64,000 nucleotides of DNA from Mycobacterium sp. 1245111.1 (lineage in GTDB: Bacteria; Actinomycetota; Actinomycetes; Mycobacteriales; Mycobacteriaceae). Positions 43,456-55,416 of the stretch are shown here, one piece after another. The notes beneath the pieces are model-generated. The model was not told the DNA's origin and did not search any database. It worked only from the letters and a program-made list of their open reading frames with translations. The DNA is taken from assembly GCF_001673405.1 (NCBI RefSeq), contig NZ_LZLV01000099.1, positions 40,864 through 104,863 on the forward strand, given 5' to 3'. Every line of letters begins with the position of its first letter. The stretch's first letter is position 1. A program made the translations under genes and the position numbers.

Positions 43456-44859
43456 TCAGCGGGACTTCGGTTTCCGCTTCTCGCGTACCCGCACGTTGAT
43501 CCGAATCGGGCTGCCCTCGAAGCCGAACGTCTCGCGCAAGCGTCGTTCTAAGAAGCGGCGATAGCCGGCCTCCAAGAAGCCACTGGTGAACAGCACGAAG
43601 GTCGGTGGACGCGAGGCGGCCTGAGTCGCGAACAGGATGCGCGGCTGCTTGCCCCCGCGCACCGGCGGCGGGGTCGCGGCCACGACCTCCTTGATCCAGG
43701 AGTTCAACCGACCCGTGCTGATGCGGGCATCCCACGACGCGAGCGCAGTCTCCAGCGCCGGTACCAACTTCTGCACGGCGCGACCGGTCTTCGCCGAGAT
43801 GTTCACCCGCTGCGCCCACCGGATTTGCACCAGTTCGCGATCGATCTCCTTGTCCAGCAGGTAACGGCGGTCCTCGTCGACCAGATCCCATTTGTTGAAC
43901 GCCAGCACCAAGGCCCGCCCGGCCTCGATGACCATCGACAGCACCCGCAGATCCTGCTCGGTCAGCGGTTCCGAACCGTCGACAAGCACGATCACCACCT
44001 CGGCCGCGTCGATCGCGCCGTGTGTGCGGACGGAGGCGTAGAACTCGTGGCCGCTGGCCTGCCCCACCTTGCGGCGCAGACCGGCCGTGTCGACGAATCG
44101 CCAGATTTTGCCGTCCAATTCGATCAGCGAGTCGACCGGGTCGACGGTGGTGCCGGCGACGTCGTGCACCACTGAGCGCTCATCGCCGGCCAACCGGTTC
44201 AGCAGCGAACTCTTGCCGACGTTGGGCTTGCCGACCAACGCCACCCGCCGTGGGCCGCCCTGACTTGAGCCCGACTCCGCGACCTCCGGCAGTGCACCGA
44301 CGACGGCGTCGAGCAGATCGCCCACGCCACGACCGTGCATCGCGCTGATCGCATGCGGCTCACCGAGTCCCAGCGACCACAATGCGGCGGCGTCGGCCTC
44401 GCCCTTGTCGCTGTCGACTTTGTTGGCGGCCAGGAACACCGGCTTGCCGGAGCGGCGCAAGATGCGGGCGGCCGCCTCGTCTCCGGCGGTTGCGCCGACC
44501 ACGGCGTCCACCACCAGGATGACGGCGTCGGCGGTCCGCATCGCCACCGATGCCTGCTCGGCGACGAGCTGCTGCAGCCCTTTGGCGTCGGGCTCCCATC
44601 CTCCGGTGTCCTGCACGACGAATCGGCGACCGGTCCACAGCGCGTCATAGGAGACGCGGTCGCGGGTGACCCCGGGAATGTCCTGGACGACCGCTTCGCG
44701 CCGGCCCAGGATCCGGTTGACCAGCGTCGACTTGCCGACGTTGGGCCGCCCGACCACCGCCACCACCGGCGGTGGGCCGCTGACCTCCTCGTCGACGGGA
44801 TCGATGAATTCATCTGCTTCCCAGTCGCTTTCGTCGACCCAGGTTCCGTCTTCGGTCAC
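43456..44859 (-). CDS. der: GTPase Der (EngA), 50S ribosome assembly
   Basis: A 467-residue double GTPase. Both G1 loops ([10 protein letters not shown] and [10 protein letters not shown]), G3 (DTGGW and DTAGLRR) and G4 (NKVD and NKWD) are intact, followed by the KH-like C-terminal domain. It acts in 50S subunit maturation in the cytoplasm. GTG start overlaps the cmk stop by four bases. Corresponds by order to M. tuberculosis Rv1713. Confidence 0.97.
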   Translation of the reverse strand: MTEDGTWVDESDWEADEFIDPVDEEVSGPPPVVAVVGRPNVGKSTLVNRILGRREAVVQDIPGVTRDRVSYDALWTGRRFVVQDTGGWEPDAKGLQQLVAEQASVAMRTADAVILVVDAVVGATAGDEAAARILRRSGKPVFLAANKVDSDKGEADAAALWSLGLGEPHAISAMHGRGVGDLLDAVVGALPEVAESGSSQGGPRRVALVGKPNVGKSSLLNRLAGDERSVVHDVAGTTVDPVDSLIELDGKIWRFVDTAGLRRKVGQASGHEFYASVRTHGAIDAAEVVIVLVDGSEPLTEQDLRVLSMVIEAGRALVLAFNKWDLVDEDRRYLLDKEIDRELVQIRWAQRVNISAKTGRAVQKLVPALETALASWDARISTGRLNSWIKEVVAATPPPVRGGKQPRILFATQAASRPPTFVLFTSGFLEAGYRRFLERRLRETFGFEGSPIRINVRVREKRKPKSR

Positions 44860-45536
44860 CGGGTGGCCTCACTTCGCTGCTTGGCCAAGTCCAAGAGGTG
44901 GCCGATCACTTCGGCTTCCGTCATCTCGCTGGTGTCGACGACCACCGCATCCGGGGCCGCGCGCAGCGGCGATACCGCGCGCGTGGAGTCGAGATGGTCG
45001 CGGCGACGCACATCGGCCAGCACGCTGTCGTAGTCGTCGGGCAGGCCGGCGGCGACATTTTGATCATTGCGACGGCGCGCCCGCGTCTCGGCCGACGCGG
45101 TCAGGAAGACCTTGAGGTCGGCGTCCGGAAGTACCACCGTGCCGATGTCGCGTCCTTCGACCACGACGCTGCCCGGTCCGTCGGCCAGGGTGCGCTGCAA
45201 GTCGACGAGCCGGGCGCGCACCGCCGGCACGGCGGACACCGCGGACACCGCCTTGGTCACCTCGTCGCCGCGGATCTCTGACGAAACATCTTCGCCGTCA
45301 AGGTAACTGCGGTCTTCGCCGGGGTCGTGGCCCACCGACATCTTCGCCGAAGCAGCGACGGACCGCACGGCGTCCTGGTCTGCCGGATCGACGCCGGCGC
45401 GCAGCACCGCCAGCGTGGCGATGCGGTACATCGCGCCGGTGTCGAGATAGCGGGCGTGCAGGGCGTGCGCCAATCCTCTTGATACCGAGGACTTTCCGGT
45501 GCCGGCCGGACCGTCGACGGCGACGATTACGCTCAC
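44856..45536 (-). CDS. cmk: Cytidylate kinase
   Basis: A 226-residue kinase with P-loop [14 protein letters not shown] and the CMP-binding insert region ([22 protein letters not shown]). It phosphorylates CMP and dCMP with ATP. It overlaps der downstream and rluB upstream by four bases each, so the row is one transcript. Corresponds to Rv1712. Confidence 0.97.
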   Translation of the reverse strand: MSVIVAVDGPAGTGKSSVSRGLAHALHARYLDTGAMYRIATLAVLRAGVDPADQDAVRSVAASAKMSVGHDPGEDRSYLDGEDVSSEIRGDEVTKAVSAVSAVPAVRARLVDLQRTLADGPGSVVVEGRDIGTVVLPDADLKVFLTASAETRARRRNDQNVAAGLPDDYDSVLADVRRRDHLDSTRAVSPLRAAPDAVVVDTSEMTEAEVIGHLLDLAKQRSEATR

Positions 45537-46285
45537 AGCCCTACCGCTTTGTAGAGTTCGCCGATCTCGTTGCGGCGCAACGCCCGAATGCTGCCCGGGC
45601 GTTGGTCGCCCAGCGTCACCGCGCCGATGTCGGTGCGGACCAGAGCCTGCACCGGGAAGCCGGCCGCGGCCAGCATTCGGCGCACGATCCGCTTGCGGCC
45701 CTCGTGCAGTGTGACCCGGATCAGCGTCTTGCCGGGAACGGCGTCCACCACCGCGAAATCGTCGACAGCGATCGGCCCGTCGTCCAATTCGATTCCGGCC
45801 CTGAGCTTTTTGCCGAGCCCGCGGGGTACCGCCCCGTTCACGGTCGCGACATAGGTCTTCGGTATTTCGTAGGACGGGTGCATCAGCCGATGCGCGAGCT
45901 CGCCGTCGTTGGTCAACAGGATCAAGCCTTCGGTCTCGGCGTCCAGCCGACCCACATGGAAGAGCTTCTTGTTGCCGCGGACCCGGTGCTCCACCAGGTC
46001 ACCGATGCACGGCCGGCCGCGGTCGTCCGACATCGTCGAGTGCATGCCCTGAGGCTTGTTCAGCGCCAGATACACCAACGATTCATCGAGGATCACCCGC
46101 GCGCCGTCGACGCGGATTTCCGAGGCATCGGGGTCGACCCGGGTGCCAAGTTCGGTCACCACCAGACCGTCGACCTCGACGCGGCCATCGGTGATCATTC
46201 GCTCGGCGACCCGGCGTGATGCAATTCCGGCCTGCGACAGCACTTTTTGAAGGCGAACCCCGTCCGGTTCGCGGGCGGTGCTCAT
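45533..46285 (-). CDS. 23S rRNA pseudouridine synthase, RluB/RsuA type
   Basis: 250 residues from ATG 46285, which overlaps the ScpB stop (TGATG); the longer open frame copies ScpB sequence in another frame. An S4 RNA-binding domain ([15 protein letters not shown]) is followed by the RsuA/RluB catalytic domain with Asp in [17 protein letters not shown]. It isomerises a uridine of rRNA to pseudouridine. Corresponds to Rv1711. Confidence 0.92.
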   Translation of the reverse strand: MSTAREPDGVRLQKVLSQAGIASRRVAERMITDGRVEVDGLVVTELGTRVDPDASEIRVDGARVILDESLVYLALNKPQGMHSTMSDDRGRPCIGDLVEHRVRGNKKLFHVGRLDAETEGLILLTNDGELAHRLMHPSYEIPKTYVATVNGAVPRGLGKKLRAGIELDDGPIAVDDFAVVDAVPGKTLIRVTLHEGRKRIVRRMLAAAGFPVQALVRTDIGAVTLGDQRPGSIRALRRNEIGELYKAVGL

Positions 46286-47022
46286 CACTGGTCCACGTCG
46301 AATGCCAACGGCTGATCGCCGGTGGCCTGGCCGCCGGCCAGCTTTGCGAAACGTGGTTCCTCGTCGAGGGATTCGCTGAGGTCGTCGATCATGTCGACAT
46401 CGGGAAGCAGCGGGGCGATGTCGGGAAGATCCGTCAGCGACGACAGGCCGAGGCGTTCCAGGAACAGCTCGGTGGTGGCGAATGTGACCGCGCCGGTGTC
46501 GGCATCGGTGCCCGCTTCGGTGATCAGCCCGCGCGCCACCAGCGTGCGCATCACCGCGTCGACGTTGACCCCGCGGACCGCGCTCACCCGCGCCCGCGTC
46601 ACCGGTTGCCGATAGGCGACCACGGCCAGGGTCTCCAGAGCGGCCCGGGTGAGCTTCGAGCGGGAACCGTCCAGCAGCAGTCGTTCCACATAGGGCGCGA
46701 ACCGGGCTCGGGTATACAGCCGCCATCCCCCGCCGGCCTCGCGCAGATCGATGCCGCTGTCGCGTTCGGTGAAGTCGTCGGCCATCAACCGCAGTTTCGC
46801 GGCCACCCGGAACGCCGGCTGCTCAGTGGCGGCGGCCAGCGCCTCGACCGTCGCGGGGGTGTCGACGACCAGCAGCAGAGCCTCGAGCACCGCGCCCAGC
46901 TCGCTGTCTTCGAGCTCCGGGGCGGTCGCGACGTCGATGCCCAGGTTCGTCTCGGATGCGTCGAGATCCGGGTCGGTCTCGGGCACGTCGATGCCCACTT
47001 GTGCATCGAACGGTTCGCTCAT
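46285..47022 (-). CDS. scpB: Segregation and condensation protein B
   Basis: 245 residues from ATG 47022, overlapping scpA (ATGA). Two winged-helix domains follow an acidic N-terminal tail: LEALLLVVDTPATVEALAAA and KLTRAALETLAVVAYRQPVT. ScpB dimers bind the ScpA kleisin in the Smc condensin complex. The N-terminal acidic tail of about 40 residues is an actinobacterial feature. Corresponds to Rv1710. Confidence 0.95.
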   Translation of the reverse strand: MSEPFDAQVGIDVPETDPDLDASETNLGIDVATAPELEDSELGAVLEALLLVVDTPATVEALAAATEQPAFRVAAKLRLMADDFTERDSGIDLREAGGGWRLYTRARFAPYVERLLLDGSRSKLTRAALETLAVVAYRQPVTRARVSAVRGVNVDAVMRTLVARGLITEAGTDADTGAVTFATTELFLERLGLSSLTDLPDIAPLLPDVDMIDDLSESLDEEPRFAKLAGGQATGDQPLAFDVDQ

Positions 47023-47828
47023 TGGTATTCGTCCCGCAATTCTGCGCTGGTCGGCTGTTCTCCGGTCCACGAAACCTGGAGCACACCAAGCGGTTCTGAC
47101 TGGTCGAATGCTACCGCCCGGGAGCGATACAGCTCGAGCAGTGCCAGGAAGCGGCCGACGATCTCGATCGGTTCGCATTCGGCGACGAGGTCGGAAAACG
47201 ACGCCCACTGCCCTACCCCGCGCTGCTCCAGGAACCACAGCAGCCGCTTGGCTTGCTCCGGGACCGACACGTGCACCTCGTGAAGGTGTTCGGTGCCGAC
47301 CGTCGGCACCGGCCGGGGGGTGAAGGCGCTGGCGGCGATCTCTGCGAATGTCTGGGCGTCCACGCCGAGCATCACTTCGGGCAGCAGGTCGGCGAACTGG
47401 TCCTCCAGCGCGACCGCGCGCGGATAGCTGCGCAGCGCGGCGGCTTCGAGTTCGCCGAACATCAGCGCGACGTGCTTGAACGCCCGGTATTGCAGCAGCC
47501 GGGCGAACAGCAGGTCGCGGACCTCCAGCAGCGCCAGGTCCTCCTCGTCGGTGACTTGACCGGAGGGCAGCAGCCTGGCCGCCTTGAGGTCGAGGAGCGT
47601 CGCGGCGACGACCAGGAACGCCGTAGTCTCTTCCAGCTCCAGTTCGGCGCCGATGGCCTTGGTGTAGGCGATGAAGTCGTCGGTGACCTGGTGCAGCGCC
47701 ACCTCGGTCACATCCAGCCGGTGAGCGAAGATCAGCTGCAGCAGGAGGTCGAACGGTCCCTCGAAATTGGTCAGCTTGACCTGGAAGCCGTTTTGGGGTT
47801 GTGCCTCGCAGGTCGCTCCGCCGGTCAC
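47019..47828 (-). CDS. scpA: Segregation and condensation protein A (kleisin)
   Basis: 269 residues from GTG 47828, overlapping the ParA stop (GTGA). It has the ScpA pattern: FEGPFDLLLQLIFAHRLDVTE near the N-terminus, an Ala/Leu-rich helical middle and a C-terminal winged helix (IVGRFLALLELYRSRAV). It bridges Smc heads and binds ScpB. Corresponds to Rv1709. Confidence 0.95.
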   Translation of the reverse strand: MTGGATCEAQPQNGFQVKLTNFEGPFDLLLQLIFAHRLDVTEVALHQVTDDFIAYTKAIGAELELEETTAFLVVAATLLDLKAARLLPSGQVTDEEDLALLEVRDLLFARLLQYRAFKHVALMFGELEAAALRSYPRAVALEDQFADLLPEVMLGVDAQTFAEIAASAFTPRPVPTVGTEHLHEVHVSVPEQAKRLLWFLEQRGVGQWASFSDLVAECEPIEIVGRFLALLELYRSRAVAFDQSEPLGVLQVSWTGEQPTSAELRDEYQ

Positions 47829-48688
47829 GCGCCGAACCGGTCGATCACCTCGCGGGCCAGCGAGCGATAGGCGGCCGCGCCGCCCGATCTCGGTGCCCAC
47901 GACGTGATCGGTTCGCCGGCGACGCTGGTCTCCGGGAAGCGGACAGTACGGGTGATGACGGTGTCGAACACCAGGTCGCCGAAGCGCTCCACGACCCGGG
48001 ACATCACCTCGCGGGAGTTGACGGTCCGCGGGTCGTAGCGGGTGATCAGGATGCCGCTGATCTCCAGCTTCGGGTTGAGCCGGTCGCGCACCTTCTCGAC
48101 GGTGTCGGTCAGCAACGCCAAGCCGCGGAGCGAGAAGAACTCGCACTCGGTCGGAATGATGACGCCGTCGGAGCAAGCCAGGCCGTTCACAGTCAGTAGG
48201 CCCAGCGACGGCTGGCAGTCGATCAGGACGTAGTCGTAGCGGTCCAGCACCGGGTGCAGCGCACGGGACAGCGTCTGCTCGCGGCCCACCTCGTTGACCA
48301 GCTGGATTTCCGCCGCCGACAGGTCGATGTTGCTCGGCACCAGATCCAGGTTCTTGACGCGGGTGTGCATCAGCACGTGATCCAACGACACCCGCGGTTC
48401 GATCAGGACGTTGTGAATGGTGTGCTCGAGTTCGTAGTGCGGCACACCAAGGCCTGCGGACAGCGCGCCCTGCGGGTCGAGGTCCACCAAAAGCACCCGG
48501 CGGCCGTATTCGGCCAGCGCGGCGCCCAGGTTGATCGTCGACGTGGTCTTTCCCACACCGCCCTTTTGGTTGCACATCGCGATGACCTTGGCGGGCCCGT
48601 GCGACGAACGCGGCTTGGGCTCGGGGATCGCCCGCGGGGGGCGGCCGGTCAGGCCGACTTCTGAGCCGATGTCGGCGTCGTCAGTCAT
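47825..48688 (-). CDS. ParA/Soj-family partition ATPase
   Basis: 287 residues from ATG 48688, which has GGAG about 9 bases upstream; the GTG at 48742 is less likely. Deviant Walker A CNQKGGVGKTTSTIN is followed by VDLDPQGALSAGLG and LIDCQPSLGLLT. The orphan ParA sits at the head of the scpA-scpB operon, as Rv1708 does. It is distinct from the origin-proximal ParA and probably links to condensin or cell-division positioning. Confidence 0.92.
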   Translation of the reverse strand: MTDDADIGSEVGLTGRPPRAIPEPKPRSSHGPAKVIAMCNQKGGVGKTTSTINLGAALAEYGRRVLLVDLDPQGALSAGLGVPHYELEHTIHNVLIEPRVSLDHVLMHTRVKNLDLVPSNIDLSAAEIQLVNEVGREQTLSRALHPVLDRYDYVLIDCQPSLGLLTVNGLACSDGVIIPTECEFFSLRGLALLTDTVEKVRDRLNPKLEISGILITRYDPRTVNSREVMSRVVERFGDLVFDTVITRTVRFPETSVAGEPITSWAPRSGGAAAYRSLAREVIDRFGA

Positions 48689-48847
48689 CAGCGCTGCTCC
48701 AACGCCGTTCGTGCGGCGATCGGGCAACGGCGGACATGGCACGAAAGTGTAACGGTTACGAGCGCTGTCGCCGGTAGACCCGCAACAACGTCACCTGCGA
48801 ATTTGTGAGCGCCCGCTTCGATCGTCCAGCGGGCTAGGGTGGCGACC

Positions 48848-49603
48848 ATGAGTCTCAAGCAGCGCGTCCCTCTCCTGCGATGGTCGTTCTGGCGGATGGC
48901 TACCGGCGCTCGCAACATCACCACCACCGGCCAGATCGGTGACGGGCGCGAAGCCGCCGCGGTCGAGTACGTGCTGCGCCACGCTCGCGCCGGCGACATC
49001 GACGATGTCATCGCAACCATCGACCGGTTCGCCTACGAGAAGTCGATGCTGATCAACGTCGGGGACGAGAAGGGCGAGCTGCTGGACGCGGCGGTCCGGC
49101 GGGCCGACCCGAAGCTGGCTCTCGAGCTTGGCACCTATTGCGGTTACGGAGCGCTGCGCATCGCCCGCGCGGCACCTGATGCCAAGGTGTACTCCGTCGA
49201 ACTTGCCGAAGCCAACGCGGCGAACGCCCGTCGGATCTGGGCGCACGCGGGAGTTGCCGATCGGGTCACCTGCGTCGTCGGGACCATCGGAGACGGCGGA
49301 CACACCCTCGACGCGCTGGCTAGTGAGCACCGATTCGGTTCTGGCGCTTTGGATTTCCTGTTTCTCGATCACGACAAGGACGCGTATCTAGTCGATCTGC
49401 AAAGCATCCTCGACCGAGGCTGGCTGCACACCGGGTCGATCGCGGTGGCCGACAATGTTCGGATTCCCGGCGCGCCCAAGTACCGCGAGTACATGCGTCA
49501 GCACCAGGGCACGTTGTGGAACACCACCGAGCACAAGGCACACGTGGAATACCAGAGCCTGGTCTCGGATCTGGTACTGGAGTCGCAGTACCTGGGGAGC
49601 TAG
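48848..49603 (+). CDS. Class I SAM-dependent O-methyltransferase (catechol O-methyltransferase-like)
   Basis: 251 residues from ATG 48848 (GGGTGG upstream; a GTG at 48839 is an alternative). SAM-binding motifs [18 protein letters not shown] and [16 protein letters not shown], then [10 protein letters not shown] with the metal-binding Asp, fit the COMT type. It methylates a hydroxyl of a small catechol-like molecule. Corresponds to Rv1703c. The stop shares a CTAG with the convergent xerD stop. Confidence 0.9.
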   Translation: MSLKQRVPLLRWSFWRMATGARNITTTGQIGDGREAAAVEYVLRHARAGDIDDVIATIDRFAYEKSMLINVGDEKGELLDAAVRRADPKLALELGTYCGYGALRIARAAPDAKVYSVELAEANAANARRIWAHAGVADRVTCVVGTIGDGGHTLDALASEHRFGSGALDFLFLDHDKDAYLVDLQSILDRGWLHTGSIAVADNVRIPGAPKYREYMRQHQGTLWNTTEHKAHVEYQSLVSDLVLESQYLGS

Positions 49604-50543
49604 CGCGCTCGCGGGTGGGCTTCGGCCCACACTTCGCGGAGCGCGTGCACGGTGACCATCGTGTAGATCTGCGTTGTCGTCACCGACGCGTGCCCGAGCA
49701 GTTCCTGGACCACGCGGACATCGGCCCCGCCCTCGAGGAGATGGGTCGCAAACGAGTGCCGCAACGTATGCGGTGATACGCCCGACGTGATGTGGGCGCG
49801 TGCCGCGGCGTCCTGCAGCACCTGCCATGCACTCTGCCGCGACAGCCGGCCGCCGCGGGCGTTGAGGAAAATCGCCGGGGTGCCACGACCCCGACGCGCC
49901 AATTCAGAGCGCCCACGAACCATGTAGGCCTCCAACGCTTGTACCGCCGGCCGTCCGATCGGTACCAGTCGCTGCTTGCCGCCCTTGCCGCGCAGCAGCA
50001 CCGACCGGGCCTGAGTGTCCACGTCGTCCACGTCCAGGCCTACCGCTTCGGAGATTCGCGCGCCGGTGGAGTACAGCAATTCGAGCAGCGCGCGATTCCG
50101 CAGGGTCAGCGGCCCGTCGGACGGGCTGTCGCCGCCGGCGCCGGCCAGCAACGCGAGGACCTGATCGAGGCTGAGGCTTTTGGGCAAGCGGCGTCCTGGC
50201 GTCGGCGGCTTGACCGCCTGCGCGACATCGAATTCGGCCAGGCCCTCCGCCGCGGCGAAGCGGTGGAATCCGCGCACTGCGATCAACGTCCGCGCGGCCG
50301 ACACCGCCGACAGCGGCGACACACCAGCAGCCGGATCGCCTCGGCGCAATGCCACCAGGAATTCGCTGACGTCGTCCTCGCTGACTTTGGCCAAGTCGTC
50401 GACGCCGCGGGCGGTCAGGTGTTCGAAGTATCGCCGCAAATCGCGACGGTAGGAAGTCAACGTGTTGGCGGCGACACCGCGCTCGATCGTCAGGTGATCG
50501 AGATAGCCCTGCAGCTGTCCCTCCAGCGGCGGCGCCAGCGTCG

Positions 50544-50547
<4 letters not shown>
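49600..50547 (-). CDS. xerD: Site-specific tyrosine recombinase XerD
   Basis: 315 residues. The catalytic residues of the tyrosine recombinase are seen: Arg in [12 protein letters not shown], His-x-x-Arg in [12 protein letters not shown], His in LGHASVTTT and Tyr in QIYT. Core-binding domain in the first 100 residues. Resolves chromosome dimers at dif with XerC and FtsK; not an element integrase. Overlaps the Nudix gene by four bases. Corresponds to Rv1701. Confidence 0.95.
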
Positions 50548-52953
<2,406 letters not shown>

Positions 52954-53154
52954 CTAGCCTCTGGTGAGGGCTGTTTTCCAGCTTTGGGCCTGCCGACCCA
53001 CGGAAACTCACCCTAACAAACACTCCGCCGCCGCGTCGCTGACACGCCCGGTGGCGCTGCTACCGCGCGGTTACGTCCTGTCGCGAAGCAGAACACAGGG
53101 CTGTGAAAAATCCGCGATCACGACCCAGGATTCTGTTTCGCGGCGGGTCAGCGA

Positions 53155-54105
53155 CTACTGCGCGACGGTGAGGCCGGTGCTGCGGTGGCCGGTGCCGTAC
53201 TGACCGGTACGACCGCCGTTGATCAAATCGGCCACGCCCAACACCGCTGTCACGCGGCCGGAGGCGGCCTCGAGGTTGTCGACGGTGCTGATTACCGGGG
53301 TCACCGAAGCGTCGGCGCGGGCCACTCCGACTGCGGCGGGCCCGTCCGATGAGCCGTCACGTCCGGCAAGCATCACGCCCGAACCGTGCGGGGCGAGCGC
53401 CGCAGCGAAACGGGCCACGCTGACGCCCTGGTTGCCGGCGTCGTTGTTCAGCGAGCCACCGGTGATGACCGCGGCCGCATTTGATGCGCCGACGTGTTGA
53501 TTCCCGTGTTCCGAGAAAGATATGAAACCGGTGTCGCGGAGTGCCGCCAGCACGGTGTCGCGTTGTGCGTCGTCGACGGGCGGGACGGCGGGATCGCGGT
53601 TGATGAGCAGCGCGATGCCCAGCAGGTCGCCGGCCTGAGATCCTTGGTCGACCAGTTTGGTACTCAGCTGCGCGCCGGCGGGAAGCACCGACGAGGTGAC
53701 CACCGAGTGCAGCTTCTCCGCGGAGTTGGCGTCGACGAATTCCTGGGTCAACGTCACCGTGCCGGTCACCGCTCCCCCGGCCTGGGTGACGATCTTCGCC
53801 ACCGCGTCGACGTCTTCGTCCTTGGCGTCGGGAGCGCGAAAGATGACCAGCGACTTGCCGTTGAGTGCGTCATGCACCATCCGGCCGGCCATCTGCGTGT
53901 CGAATGCGTTGGCAGAACCAAGCTTTGCGTTGAGTTGGCTCTTCTGGTCGTTGAGCCCGTTGATCTCGTTGTGCAGATTGCGGGTTTCGTCACGCAGCCC
54001 GGAGACCATGGTGTTGGACAGGAAACCGGAGCCGAGCACGACTCCCACCGCCAGAGCCAGGAACACCGCGGCCAGCGAAATCGCATGTTGGCGAAGAGAT
54101 ATCAC
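53155..54105 (-). CDS. mctB: Copper transporter MctB-like
   Basis: 316 residues with one N-terminal hydrophobic helix (AISLAAVFLALAVGVVLGSG), a coiled-coil (LRDETRNLHNEINGLNDQ), and a large extracytoplasmic part. In M. tuberculosis the homologue Rv1698 is an outer-membrane copper-efflux protein. The 231-base gap between it and pyrG holds no recognisable gene. Confidence 0.9.
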   Translation of the reverse strand: MISLRQHAISLAAVFLALAVGVVLGSGFLSNTMVSGLRDETRNLHNEINGLNDQKSQLNAKLGSANAFDTQMAGRMVHDALNGKSLVIFRAPDAKDEDVDAVAKIVTQAGGAVTGTVTLTQEFVDANSAEKLHSVVTSSVLPAGAQLSTKLVDQGSQAGDLLGIALLINRDPAVPPVDDAQRDTVLAALRDTGFISFSEHGNQHVGASNAAAVITGGSLNNDAGNQGVSVARFAAALAPHGSGVMLAGRDGSSDGPAAVGVARADASVTPVISTVDNLEAASGRVTAVLGVADLINGGRTGQYGTGHRSTGLTVAQ

Positions 54106-54117
54106 GTCGCTACCGTC

Positions 54118-55311
54118 CTAATGGATCCAGTGCTGCAGCCAAACCACGAAGTGATTCCAGTACAGGGAGGCCCAATGCAGTACCACCGTGTCGGTACGCG
54201 AAACCCACAGCGCGGCGATGATCGACAGCAGCATGGTCAGGATCAGCAGCGCGATCGCGCCACCGGAGATCCGGTTGTGGTACAGCGTGGCAACGGCTTT
54301 GGCATCCACCACCTTCTCGCCGACCCGCAGCCGGGTGAGGAAGGTCGAGGGGTTGCTCTGCTGGCGGGTCCGGTCGAAGAACGTCTCGATGTTGGCCCGG
54401 TGGCCCGCGGTCACCAGCAGCGCCGCACCGTGGTGGTCAGCGAGCAGCAGCGCCAGATCCGTCGGGGAACCGGCAGCCGGAAACGTCATGGCGCCGACGC
54501 CGAGATCTTGAATGCGTTCCAGGCCCGGCGCGTGGCCGTCGGCGTCGGCCGGCAGGACGACCTGTGCGCCGCTCTTGAGGACTTCGGTGCTGAGATTACT
54601 GGGGTCACCGACGATCAACTGCGGACGATACCCGGCCTTGCGCAACACATCTGCGCCAGTGCCGACACCGATCAGGACGGGCTGATATTCCTTGATGAAT
54701 GGCTTGAGCCGCTTGAGGTCGTCGGTGGCGTCTTCCTCGTCGGAGACGATGACGACGTGGCGGCGGCGCAATTCGATGTCGACGTCGGGAATGCCGATTC
54801 CGTCGATCAGCAGCGGGCTCTCGCTGCGGATGAACTCAATGGTGTTGCCGGCGAACGCTTCCAGATGTGAGACCAATCCACTCTTGGCCTCCTGCATCAG
54901 GCTGGCGATTTCTTCGTCGGTGCGCTCGGTGCCTTTGATCAACCGCCGATCCCCGATATAGACGCCGCCGTTGTGGAGGCGGACTTTCGAGCCGTCCTTG
55001 ACCTTCTTGAAGACGTCGGTGCCGGTTTCGTCGATCAGCGTGACGCCGTTGGCCAGCAACACCTCGGGTCCGAGGTTGGGATAGCGGCCCGACACGGAGG
55101 GGGAAGCGTTGACCACTGCGGCGATCTCGGCGTCGACGAGCGCGTCGGCGGTGATCCGGTCCAGGTCCAGCACATCGAGCACCGCGATGTCGCCGGGGCA
55201 CACACGGCGCAGTAGCCGGTCGATATCGCGGTCGACGCGCGCGGTGCCGACGACGCCCGGCCGCGCGGTGTTGCGGGACAACAGTGAAGACAAAGTGGTG
55301 GTCACGCTCAT
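54118..55311 (-). CDS. SteA-like septation/cell wall protein
   Basis: 397 residues from ATG 55311; the open frame extends to 55365 but the M. tuberculosis homologue Rv1697 begins equivalently. Long soluble region with KVKDGSKVRLHNGGVYIGDRR and IGVGTGADVLRKAGYRPQL, then a C-terminal transmembrane helix and short tail. Homologues in Corynebacterium (SteA) act with SteB in cell separation and antibiotic tolerance; a thiamin-pyrophosphokinase-like fold is reported for it. It is followed 12 bases later by mctB. Confidence 0.85.
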   Translation of the reverse strand: MSVTTTLSSLLSRNTARPGVVGTARVDRDIDRLLRRVCPGDIAVLDVLDLDRITADALVDAEIAAVVNASPSVSGRYPNLGPEVLLANGVTLIDETGTDVFKKVKDGSKVRLHNGGVYIGDRRLIKGTERTDEEIASLMQEAKSGLVSHLEAFAGNTIEFIRSESPLLIDGIGIPDVDIELRRRHVVIVSDEEDATDDLKRLKPFIKEYQPVLIGVGTGADVLRKAGYRPQLIVGDPSNLSTEVLKSGAQVVLPADADGHAPGLERIQDLGVGAMTFPAAGSPTDLALLLADHHGAALLVTAGHRANIETFFDRTRQQSNPSTFLTRLRVGEKVVDAKAVATLYHNRISGGAIALLILTMLLSIIAALWVSRTDTVVLHWASLYWNHFVVWLQHWIH

Positions 55312-55416
55312 GGAGGCGATTCTGTCGGGGAACCCGAGAAGGAGCGGGGAGGCGCGCCGTAACAAAAGCCTCAGAAGTTATATCTTGTCACATCTGTCAC
55401 AGGCATGATGCCGGGT

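Noticed and set aside
46286..46726. N-terminal extension of the pseudouridine synthase
   Set aside because: It is Arg-rich shadow of scpB; the S4 domain begins right after ATG 46285.
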